Source: Actinobacillus sp.
GTDB taxonomy: Bacteria; Pseudomonadota; Gammaproteobacteria; Enterobacterales; Pasteurellaceae
NCBI GenBank assembly: GCA_020026055.1
Contig: JAHHRA010000033.1
Coordinates: 1-5,196, forward strand
Length of the DNA: 5,196 nucleotides
Reading direction: 5' to 3'
Positions 1-5,141 of this stretch are shown piece by piece (position 1 is the stretch's first letter; each line of letters starts with the position of its first letter). The translations under genes were made by a program, and so were the position numbers. The notes under the pieces were generated by a model. The model did no database searches, was not told the origin of the DNA, and saw only the letters and a list, made by a program, of their open reading frames with translations.

Positions 1-1993
1 GCCCTTTAACTTCAATAAGTTTAATTCCATTAACTGTTTGAGCCCCTTTTCCGCCGTTATTGACGACGTGAACATAGGTATGACCACTGGTATTACCGTC
101 GACAATTAATTTATTAGTTTTTGAATTATCGTCTCCGAGAACAGTTACAAAATGCAAAGATCCACCATCACTATTGAAATCATTTTTAATATGAATATTT
201 CCATGTGGTGGCAGAACACTACCAATGCTGGAGAAAATGAAATAAACATCACTTTGCATTAAAGTGAGGTTATTTAGAACACTACTTTGTGCATTTCCCC
301 ACATGGAATTATTGACTATGGAAAGATTCGTGATAGCACTATCTGATGATAAAGTTTGTCCTATTAGAGAAGAGCTATTATCTGCAGTAAGATCAAGTTT
401 TCCACCTTGATTATTAACTAAAACAGAGGAATAGTCGTCTAAATGACTATTATTCATATCAACTACGGCATTACCTGTGTGTACATTAATCGCGGGACCA
501 GTGTCAGTTCGCAGTCTAGTACTATTAAGCACAACATGCATGCGTCCTGCAGTATCGTCACCATTGAAAAGAATACCATCACCTTTCTTAGACTCAAGAT
601 GGGAATCAGAGAGCACTAATTCACCACTATTGTATAACGTTATTGCATTTGCGTCAGTACCTTCAATAATGAATCTCATATTGTTGCCTATTACAGTACC
701 CTCACGAATAGCAATACCATGTGCTCTATCTCCAGATGTTGTAATAATATGATAACCATTACCAACGAAATTTAATTTTGCTTTTTGACCATTAGCGTAG
801 ATTCCGTAGCTATCTGCTCCTGTTGTATTAATACCAGAACCGTTGGTTTGTATATTAATTATTGCTAAACTTGCTTCATTAGGATCATCACCTTGTTGTT
901 GACCTTCGATAGAAGATACACAAGTGCGACCACTGCTTTTATCCGAAAGTGAACAAGAAGCAATGCCATAAGCGTTTGCACCGGAAGTTTCAATTGAAAG
1001 ATCTACTTTTGCATTAATAGAAGTATCTAAATCTTTACCTCTCACTTGAGCTAATAACCCAACGGCACTATCGCCACTAGTCATGATGTGATTGTAACCT
1101 TCTAATACTACTGTTCCACCGAATTCAGATACTATTGCACTCGACGTTGAACCATTTGGAATGCTATCTCCTTTAGTTTGAATACGACTGTCAGTAATAG
1201 AAACGGTTGTTCCTTTACCTTGACTTAATATTCCGTAGCTCCCTATTCCAGAAGTGGTGGCTACTACGTTATCCAACGAAACAACAGCACCAGCTTCAGC
1301 ACTCACGGCTTTACTGTGAGCTCCTTTAACAGTTAAACGTTCGTCTTTAAAGTTTAGTTTAACTATTCCATTCGCATGAAGAGCATGAGCACCTTCGCCT
1401 GAAGTCGTTATTTGTGAAGAGGTAATAGCTATTTCACCAAAATTTGATGTAAGGTTAACGCCATGTGAATTTTTGCCAGTTGTTGATATTGTAGTCCTGT
1501 CCACTTTCGCTTTCGCTTTATAAATTTGTATTCCTGAACTATCTTGTCCCGATGTTGTCAATGTAACTCCATGAACTTCTAGTTCACCATCGGTTTGAGC
1601 AAGGAGACCTGCAGATATATTACCTGATGTATTAATTTTTGTACTGCCAATATAGACTTTCCCTTTCCCTTCTGCCGCAACAGCAGCAAAGTTAAAAGCT
1701 TCTTGACCATTTCCTGATGCAATTATTTTTGAATCTATAATATCGATTTTTGCATTATCTTTAGACAATACACCATAGCCGAAAGTGGAAGAAACATTAG
1801 CGTTATCAATTTTAACTACTGTCCCCATATTTTCAGCTGTTATTAATGTAGTGTCCTGGTTTGTAGCACTTTGATTTCCTGTAAGCTCATGTGTGCCATT
1901 TTCAAATTTTTGGACAACATTTGCTGCTAAAGCACTGTTAATTGATGTAGCTAACAACCCTATAACAAAAACATTTTTAGGTCTATTTTTCAT
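1..1993 (-). CDS. Autotransporter (type Va) adhesin-like protein, N-terminal passenger, partial (runs off left edge)
   Basis: An open frame of 664 codons without a stop starts at the ATG at 1993-1991, preceded by AAGGA six bases upstream, and continues past position 1. Residues 1-23 (MKNRPKNVFV..., ending SALA) form a Sec signal peptide with likely cleavage after A23; there is no extended signal region. Residues ~85-525 repeat a ~25-residue unit with T-S-G-x-x-[SA]-x-G-[IV], the pattern of a right-handed beta-helix. Residues ~560-664 carry the pertactin-like junction: an NLTL-type strand, then KLIVDGNTSGHTYVHVVNNGG followed by GAQTVNGI, the region where passenger folding starts. In this family a C-terminal barrel of roughly 300 residues inserts in the outer membrane and displays the passenger; it must lie outside the window. 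The passenger holds only two cysteines, C347 and C358, in one hydrophilic insertion. No catalytic triad is visible, so adhesion or aggregation is more likely than protease activity, but the specific function is inference. Confidence 0.9.
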   Translation of the reverse strand, partial: MKNRPKNVFVIGLLATSINSALAANVVQKFENGTHELTGNQSATNQDTTLITAENMGTVVKIDNANVSSTFGYGVLSKDNAKIDIIDSKIIASGNGQEAFNFAAVAAEGKGKVYIGSTKINTSGNISAGLLAQTDGELEVHGVTLTTSGQDSSGIQIYKAKAKVDRTTISTTGKNSHGVNLTSNFGEIAITSSQITTSGEGAHALHANGIVKLNFKDERLTVKGAHSKAVSAEAGAVVSLDNVVATTSGIGSYGILSQGKGTTVSITDSRIQTKGDSIPNGSTSSAIVSEFGGTVVLEGYNHIMTSGDSAVGLLAQVRGKDLDTSINAKVDLSIETSGANAYGIASCSLSDKSSGRTCVSSIEGQQQGDDPNEASLAIINIQTNGSGINTTGADSYGIYANGQKAKLNFVGNGYHIITTSGDRAHGIAIREGTVIGNNMRFIIEGTDANAITLYNSGELVLSDSHLESKKGDGILFNGDDTAGRMHVVLNSTRLRTDTGPAINVHTGNAVVDMNNSHLDDYSSVLVNNQGGKLDLTADNSSSLIGQTLSSDSAITNLSIVNNSMWGNAQSSVLNNLTLMQSDVYFIFSSIGSVLPPHGNIHIKNDFNSDGGSLHFVTVLGDDNSKTNKLIVDGNTSGHTYVHVVNNGGKGAQTVNGIKLIEVKG
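2..202 (-). other. Autochaperone / pertactin-like junction of the autotransporter
   Basis: Residues 598-664 of the passenger read GNIHIKNDF, then SLHFVTVLGDD, KLIVDGNTSGHTYVHVVNN, GGKGAQTVNGIKLIEVKG. This arrangement (strand, 'L.v.G...G.t.v.v.N.GG.G..T..GI.v..V') is the hallmark of the passenger segment just before the linker helix and barrel in pertactin-like autotransporters. It is what identifies the open frame as an autotransporter when the barrel itself is out of view. Confidence 0.8.
419..1732 (-). repeat. Coding beta-helix repeats, about 16 degenerate ~25-residue units
   Basis: Within the autotransporter (residues ~88-525) the unit [IL]-x-T-[ST]-G-x-x-[SA]-x-G-[IV] recurs. The marker glycine falls at residues 94, 124, 149, 173, 199, 224, 249, 275, 307, 338, 392, 421, 445, 471 and 499, with a weaker last copy near 522. 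Most steps are 24-26 residues. Longer steps mark insertions at ~279-285 (IPNGSTS), at ~316-326 and, largest, at ~346-378, which contains the cysteine pair. The repeats are conserved in protein pattern rather than in DNA sequence, so they look structural and not like a recent tandem expansion. Confidence 0.75.
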
Positions 1994-1999
1994 TTAAAA

Positions 2000-2004
2000 T
2001 CCTT
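2000..2004 (-). promoter_or_regulatory. Ribosome binding site of the autotransporter
   Basis: AAGGA on the minus strand, six bases before the ATG at 1993. Together with the signal peptide that begins at this ATG it fixes the start. Confidence 0.75.
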
Positions 2005-2012
2005 GGCTTTCT

Positions 2013-2073
2013 TTTATAAAATTAAACAAACTAAATATTACAATATTTTAAATAAAATACAACAAGATAATAA
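2013..2073 (-). promoter_or_regulatory. Candidate sigma70 promoter(s) of the autotransporter
   Basis: Two overlapping weak candidates read leftwards. The first is TTATTA (2073-2068), 17 bp, TAAAAT (2050-2045). The second is TTGTAA (2043-2038), 19 bp, TATAAA (2018-2013). The -10 boxes are good (5 of 6 each) and the -35 boxes poor. The whole stretch is so AT-rich that such matches are expected by chance, so only the general location is worth trusting. Confidence 0.25.
2033..2048. repeat. 16-bp palindrome, possible operator
   Basis: AAATATT-AC-AATATTT has perfect 7-bp arms around a 2-bp centre. It lies about 40 bp upstream of the autotransporter ATG and overlaps both candidate promoters, a position suited to a repressor. 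Being purely A/T in the arms, it may be chance. Confidence 0.3.
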
Positions 2074-2167
2074 CATTTAATCAATTTCATTTAAAATAAA
2101 GAAAATGATTTATCTTGGATGATTTTTGTACAAGACAGGGAATAATTAGTTGTCAATGTAAAATGAT

Positions 2168-2196
2168 TTGACTAATGAAAATTAACAAATTATTCA
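2168..2196 (+). promoter_or_regulatory. Candidate promoter of the ligase-nudF operon
   Basis: TTGACT (2168-2173), 17 bp, TATTCA (2191-2196). The -35 matches 5 of 6 but the -10 only 3 of 6. It would give a leader of roughly 120 nt containing the AAATTCGAGA repeats. No better spaced pair was found closer to the gene. Confidence 0.22.
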
Positions 2197-2203
2197 CGCT
2201 TCA

Positions 2204-2234
2204 AAATTCGAGAAAAATTTTCTTAAATTCGAGA
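2204..2234. repeat. Direct repeats AAATTCGAGA with a palindrome between them, possible regulator site
   Basis: AAATTCGAGA occurs at 2204-2213 and 2225-2234, exactly 21 bp (about two helical turns) apart. Between and overlapping them lies the perfect 13-bp palindrome AGAAAA-A-TTTTCT (2211-2223). Same-face spacing of two identical decamers in a divergent promoter region fits binding of a dimeric or cooperative regulator. The regulator is unknown and the role is inferred. Confidence 0.4.
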
Positions 2235-2312
2235 CGTAGATCGGATTTTTTAGTGATTTAAATCTTTATGCATTGATTATTAAATTATTCTTCTCTGTAG
2301 ATTAAATATCAG

Positions 2313-2317
2313 AGGAG
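2313..2317 (+). promoter_or_regulatory. Ribosome binding site of the DNA ligase gene
   Basis: AGGAG seven bases before the ATG at 2325 fixes the start. CTCTG (2293-2297) can pair with CAGAG (2310-2314), which would cover part of this site. Confidence 0.75.
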
Positions 2318-2324
2318 AATTTTT

Positions 2325-3185
2325 ATGTGGAAAGAATGGTTGCATCTAGGGTTAATGTTAGTTTTGATTTGTTGTGGAGTAAATGTACAAGCTCAAGAAA
2401 TACAATATCTACCGCCTAAATTAATGCTTCTTAAAACTTATCATGGGCAAAATCTAAACGGTTGGGTGATGAGTGAAAAACTAGATGGAATAAGAGGGTA
2501 TTGGACAGGTAAACTATTATATAGTCGTCAAAAACGGATTTTGACACCGCCAGCTTATTTTATAAAAGATTTTCCACCGTTTGCACTTGATGGTGAACTT
2601 TTTACTGAACGTGGGGATTTTGAGAATATTTCGCGAATTGTGCGTTCACAAAAAGATAAGGGGTGGGCAAAAATGAAATTATATGTATTTGATGTGCCGA
2701 ATGCTGAAGGCAACCTTTGGCAACGTCTTAACAAATTGCAAACTTATTTGAAAACACATCCTAATCTGCATATAAAAATTATTCCACAAATTCCTATCCA
2801 ATCGAGAACACAGATGATGGCGTTTTTTCATCAGATTGTAGAAAACGGCGGTGAAGGGATTGTAGTGCGGAACCCTACTGTATCTTATCAATTTGGGCGG
2901 AGCGATCAAATTTTGAAGTTTAAGCCTTTATTTGATGAAGAGTGTAAAGTTGTAGCGTACCATGCAGGTAAGGGTAAATTTGCTGGAATGTTAGGTGCCA
3001 TTTCTTGTAAAAATAAACGTGGTACGTTTAGAATTGGATCAGGATTTTCAGATAATGAACGCCGAAATCCGCCACCAATTGGTGCGATAATTACTTATCA
3101 ATATCGTGGATTAACTAATAAAGGATTACCTCGTTTTGCAACTTTTTATCGGGTAAAATCTGATGTCTTTAAAAAAGACAAGTAG
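2325..3185 (+). CDS. ligE: Exported minimal ATP-dependent DNA ligase (Lig E type)
   Basis: This enzyme seals nicks in DNA using ATP and acts through a lysyl-AMP intermediate. All nucleotidyltransferase motifs are visible in the 286-residue product: motif I KLDGIR with nucleophile K52, motif III ALDGEL with E91, IIIa YVFDVP at 120-125, IV EGIVVR at 177-182, V LKFK with K198 and K200. A small OB-fold domain follows (~203-280, ending PRFATFYR). No zinc finger, helix-hairpin-helix or BRCT domain is present, so it is not the replicative NAD-dependent ligase. Residues 1-23 (hydrophobic core, ending VQA, then QE) form a signal peptide, so it should work in the periplasm, as proposed for Lig E proteins. 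Those are often discussed together with DNA uptake or extracellular DNA, but the true role is unsettled. The Haemophilus influenzae homologue (HI1182, from memory) has been called ligA. The mature protein has two cysteines, C207 and C228. Confidence 0.93.
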   Translation: MWKEWLHLGLMLVLICCGVNVQAQEIQYLPPKLMLLKTYHGQNLNGWVMSEKLDGIRGYWTGKLLYSRQKRILTPPAYFIKDFPPFALDGELFTERGDFENISRIVRSQKDKGWAKMKLYVFDVPNAEGNLWQRLNKLQTYLKTHPNLHIKIIPQIPIQSRTQMMAFFHQIVENGGEGIVVRNPTVSYQFGRSDQILKFKPLFDEECKVVAYHAGKGKFAGMLGAISCKNKRGTFRIGSGFSDNERRNPPPIGAIITYQYRGLTNKGLPRFATFYRVKSDVFKKDK

Positions 3186-3187
3186 GA
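3184..3187 (+). promoter_or_regulatory. Ribosome binding site of nudF overlapping the ligase stop codon
   Basis: AGGA overlaps the TAG stop (3183-3185) of the ligase and sits six bases before the nudF ATG at 3194. Only 8 bp separate the genes, so ribosomes ending on the ligase would reload here; translational coupling is likely. Confidence 0.6.
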
Positions 3188-3193
3188 ATAAAA

Positions 3194-3814
3194 ATGACAC
3201 AATTTAATCATCACGATCTCACTATCATTAAACAAGAAAATCTGTACGATGGTTTTTTTAAACTCAAAAAAATTTGTTTCAAACATAAGCTTTTTGCAGG
3301 AGGTGAAAGTGGTATTGTTGAACGTGAAATTTTAGAACGAGGCAATGCAGTAGCAGTTATTGCTTATGACCCCATTTTAGATAGGTTAGTTATGGTTGAG
3401 CAACTTCGGATTGGTGCTTATGTACCAGATTCTGAACGTTCGCCTTGGTTATTGGAATTTATTGCTGGAATGGTTGAAGAGGGGGAGGACTTTGTTGAAG
3501 TAGCTCGTCGTGAAAGCCAAGAAGAAGCTGGGATTCACTTTAATCGTCTCCGTTATGTTTTGAGCTTTTGGGTGAGTCCTGGCGGTATGACTGAACGTAT
3601 CCATCTTTTCGTAGCCCAAGTCGATAGTGCACAAGTACAAAATACCTCAATTCATGGTTTACAAAGTGAACATGAAGATATACGTGTGCACGTTTTGGGA
3701 CGTCAGCAAGCTTATCAGATGTTGCAAAATGGTGAAATTGATAATGGAATTGCAGTGGCTGGCTTACAATGGTTACAGCTGAATTATTTAATGCTCAAAA
3801 ATGATTGGCAATAA
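3194..3814 (+). CDS. nudF: ADP-ribose pyrophosphatase NudF (Nudix hydrolase)
   Basis: This cytoplasmic enzyme hydrolyses ADP-ribose to AMP and ribose 5-phosphate, removing a reactive sugar nucleotide derived from NAD breakdown. The Nudix box runs from G92 to I114 (G-x5-E-x7-RE-x2-EE-x-G-I: G92, E98, R106, E107, E110, E111, G113) and supplies the metal-binding glutamates. The family features after the box are present: SPGGMTERIHLF (128-139) and the HGLQSEHEDIRVHV loop (154-167), which are typical of NudF rather than other Nudix enzymes. The C-terminal DNGIAVAGLQWLQL also fits. Length (206 residues) is normal. It is the second gene after the ligase and probably cotranscribed. In Escherichia coli nudF is followed by yqiB and cpdA; here neither is present and the next gene faces the other way. 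Confidence 0.93.
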   Translation: MTQFNHHDLTIIKQENLYDGFFKLKKICFKHKLFAGGESGIVEREILERGNAVAVIAYDPILDRLVMVEQLRIGAYVPDSERSPWLLEFIAGMVEEGEDFVEVARRESQEEAGIHFNRLRYVLSFWVSPGGMTERIHLFVAQVDSAQVQNTSIHGLQSEHEDIRVHVLGRQQAYQMLQNGEIDNGIAVAGLQWLQLNYLMLKNDWQ

Positions 3815-4027
3815 ATATAGTTGATTGAAAAGTATTAAACACTTCAGCTGATGAAAGAAAAAACAAAATGATTTCTTTGAAATATGATGCATTCATATTT
3901 TTGGACGGGAATTCGCAAGTTATAAAAAAAGTGATTGTTTAACTTTTTGCATATAAATGTGTGCCAGTAATACGTTTGGAAGATGGGTATGGATAAGGAT
4001 TGATGCTATCATATTCTTTATGAAGTA
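3815..4027. other. Convergent intergenic gap between nudF and ttcA
   Basis: 213 bp between two genes that face each other. It contains a weak hairpin (3880-3902) and two very short plus-strand frames: 3868-3942 (24 codons, MISLKYDAFIF...) and 3957-4031 (24 codons, MCASNTFGRW...). Neither has a ribosome binding site and no family is recognised, so no gene is called. Confidence 0.5.
3880..3902 (+). terminator. Weak candidate terminator of the ligase-nudF operon
   Basis: AAATATGA (3880-3887) pairs perfectly with TCATATTT (3893-3900) around the loop TGCAT, followed by a run of five T (3898-3902). The stem has one G-C pair, so it is thermodynamically weak. It is the only hairpin-plus-T structure in the gap, and reads as a terminator only on the plus strand. 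Confidence 0.35.
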
Positions 4028-4948
4028 TTAAATGACTTCTTTAACTAAGATTAAGTTTTTAGCAAGTAAACTTGTATCAGAAATTGTTGGCGTATCTTCT
4101 TTATCAAAAGCAATATCACCTTCAATTCCCGTAGGGATACTACCTTGACGGATATTTTTAAAATCAAATAGATTAGGATCGCATAAATGTGATGCCGTTA
4201 TATTTTGCAAAGCACTAAACATAGTCTCAATTCGTCCAGGGTATTGACGATCCCAAGTTTGCAACATTTCTTTAATTACTTGACGTTGTAAATTTGGCTG
4301 TGAACCGCAGAGATTACAAGGGATAATTGGGAATTGTTTGGCTTCAGCATATTTTATTAAATCTTTTTCTTTGCAGTAAGCAAGTGGGCGGATCACGATG
4401 TGTTTACCATCATCACTTATTAATTTTGGTGGCATAGATTTCATTTTGCCTCCGTAAAACATATTCAAAAACAGAGTTTCAAGCATATCATCACGGTGAT
4501 GCCCTAAAGCAATTTTAGTTGCACCTAATTCTGTTGCTGTACGGTATAAAATGCCACGACGTAAACGTGAACAAAGTGAACAAGTAGTTTTACCATCGGG
4601 AATTTTTTCTTTCACAATCCTATAAGTATTTTCTTGTACTATTTTAAAATCAACACCAATACTCGCTAAATATTCAGGTAATATTTGTTCTGGGAAATTT
4701 GGCTGTTTTTGATCAAGATTGACAGCAATAATCTTAAATTGGACAGGTGCATTATTTTTAAGATTTAATAAAATATCTAATAATGCATAGCTATCTTTAC
4801 CGCCTGAAAGGCAAACCATCACTTTATCACCATCTTCAATCATATTGAAATCAGCAATAGCATTGCCGACATTACGACGTAGACGTTTTTGAAGTTTATT
4901 GAAATTGTAGGTTTGCTTTTTGTTTTGTATATCTTGCACGTTATTCAT
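4028..4948 (-). CDS. ttcA: tRNA 2-thiocytidine(32) synthetase TtcA
   Basis: TtcA installs the 2-thio group on cytidine 32 of certain tRNAs, activating the base with ATP and using an iron-sulfur cluster. In the 306-residue product the PP-loop ATP site is SGGKDS (48-53). The CSLC pair (C123, C126) and the second CNLC pair (C211, C214) are where the family's three cluster cysteines are found; GHHRDD lies at 149-154. The C-terminal CDPNLFDF (256-263) is also typical. The start at ATG 4948 is preferred because the N-terminus then matches family length and because the sigma70 boxes lie upstream of it. The frame can be opened 20 codons earlier at a TTG (5008), but that TTG is the -35 box itself. No good Shine-Dalgarno sequence precedes the ATG. 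The gene is separated from tRNA-Asn by a strong terminator, so it has its own promoter. Confidence 0.95.
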   Translation of the reverse strand: MNNVQDIQNKKQTYNFNKLQKRLRRNVGNAIADFNMIEDGDKVMVCLSGGKDSYALLDILLNLKNNAPVQFKIIAVNLDQKQPNFPEQILPEYLASIGVDFKIVQENTYRIVKEKIPDGKTTCSLCSRLRRGILYRTATELGATKIALGHHRDDMLETLFLNMFYGGKMKSMPPKLISDDGKHIVIRPLAYCKEKDLIKYAEAKQFPIIPCNLCGSQPNLQRQVIKEMLQTWDRQYPGRIETMFSALQNITASHLCDPNLFDFKNIRQGSIPTGIEGDIAFDKEDTPTISDTSLLAKNLILVKEVI

Positions 4949-4979
4949 TCTATATAGCCATAAACATTGAAAGTGCCAT

Positions 4980-5008
4980 ATCATAAAGTGAAAGTAGATA
5001 TTTGCCAA
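4980..5008 (-). promoter_or_regulatory. sigma70 promoter of ttcA
   Basis: TTGGCA (5008-5003), a 17-bp spacer, TATGAT (4985-4980): 5 of 6 at both boxes with optimal spacing. Transcription would begin near 4973, giving a leader of about 25 nt before the ATG at 4948. It lies just downstream of the tRNA terminator, where a separate promoter is needed. Confidence 0.65.
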
Positions 5009-5049
5009 ATACTTTACTGAGTAAAGGTAGAAAATTAGACATTTAAATT

Positions 5050-5095
5050 AAAAAAACAAAATCCCATTAGGAGGATAATGGGATTTTGTTTTTTT
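5050..5095 (-). terminator. Strong intrinsic terminator of tRNA-Asn (perfect 20-bp inverted repeat)
   Basis: Arms at 5050-5069 and 5076-5095 are perfectly complementary over 20 bp around a 6-base loop (GGAGGA on plus, TCCTCC on minus). Each arm has seven A or T at the outer end and a TCCCATTA/TAATGGGA core. The T run follows the stem on both strands, so it can work in either direction. On the minus strand it stops the tRNA-Asn transcript before ttcA. No plus-strand gene ends nearby. Confidence 0.88.
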
Positions 5096-5099
5096 GGAA

Positions 5100-5130
5100 G
5101 GTTTTTATAAAAGGAGGTAAATAAAAAACC
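5100..5130 (-). other. Hairpin in the tRNA-Asn 3' trailer exposing an anti-Shine-Dalgarno-like loop
   Basis: Plus-strand GGTTTTTAT (5100-5108) pairs with ATAAAAAACC (5121-5130), nine pairs with one bulged A. On the minus, transcribed strand the 12-base loop contains ACCTCCTT (5118-5111), the same eight bases as the core of the 16S rRNA 3' tail. The plus strand reads AAGGAGGT there, but no start codon follows within a usable distance, so it is not a ribosome binding site. Confidence 0.4.
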
Positions 5131-5141
5131 AAAGTCAAATT

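Larger units (their letters stand above)
1994..2324. other. Divergent intergenic regulatory region between the autotransporter and the ligase operon
   Basis: 331 bp with no coding frame, very AT-rich, lying between two divergently transcribed genes. It holds a 16-bp palindrome (2033-2048) near the autotransporter start, two copies of AAATTCGAGA (2204-2213 and 2225-2234), and a 13-bp palindrome (2211-2223) overlapping the first copy and filling the gap before the second. Weak promoter matches lie on both strands. No simple-sequence tract suited to phase variation and no insertion sequence end is seen. Confidence 0.6.

Noticed and set aside
477..752. 91-codon plus-strand open frame
   Set aside because: Lies wholly inside the autotransporter frame on the opposite strand, lacks a ribosome binding site and shows no family features.
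2098..2120. Fur-box-like stretch GAAAATGATTTATC
   Set aside because: Only the first half matches the consensus well; the inverted second half is poor, and such matches are frequent in AT-rich DNA.
2151..2156. Perfect TTGACA -35 box on the minus strand
   Set aside because: No acceptable -10 lies 16-18 bp downstream (TTGTAC or TGTACA only), and it is over 150 bp from the autotransporter start.
2361..2380. Possible lipobox (LICC) in the ligase leader
   Set aside because: The residue before the first cysteine is isoleucine and before the second is cysteine, not G, A or S, and a standard VQA cleavage site follows, so a soluble periplasmic protein is more likely.
2679..2909. 76-codon minus-strand frame inside the ligase gene
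   Set aside because: Antisense shadow of a gene with a complete set of ligase motifs.
3449..3640. 63-codon minus-strand frame inside nudF
   Set aside because: Antisense shadow of the Nudix box region.
3854..3878. AAAGAAA/TTTCTTT inverted repeat
   Set aside because: Seven weak pairs around an 11-base loop without a following T run; not a convincing terminator.
5111..5118. AAGGAGGT as a plus-strand ribosome binding site
   Set aside because: No ATG, GTG or TTG at usable distance, and the tRNA gene on the other strand begins soon after.
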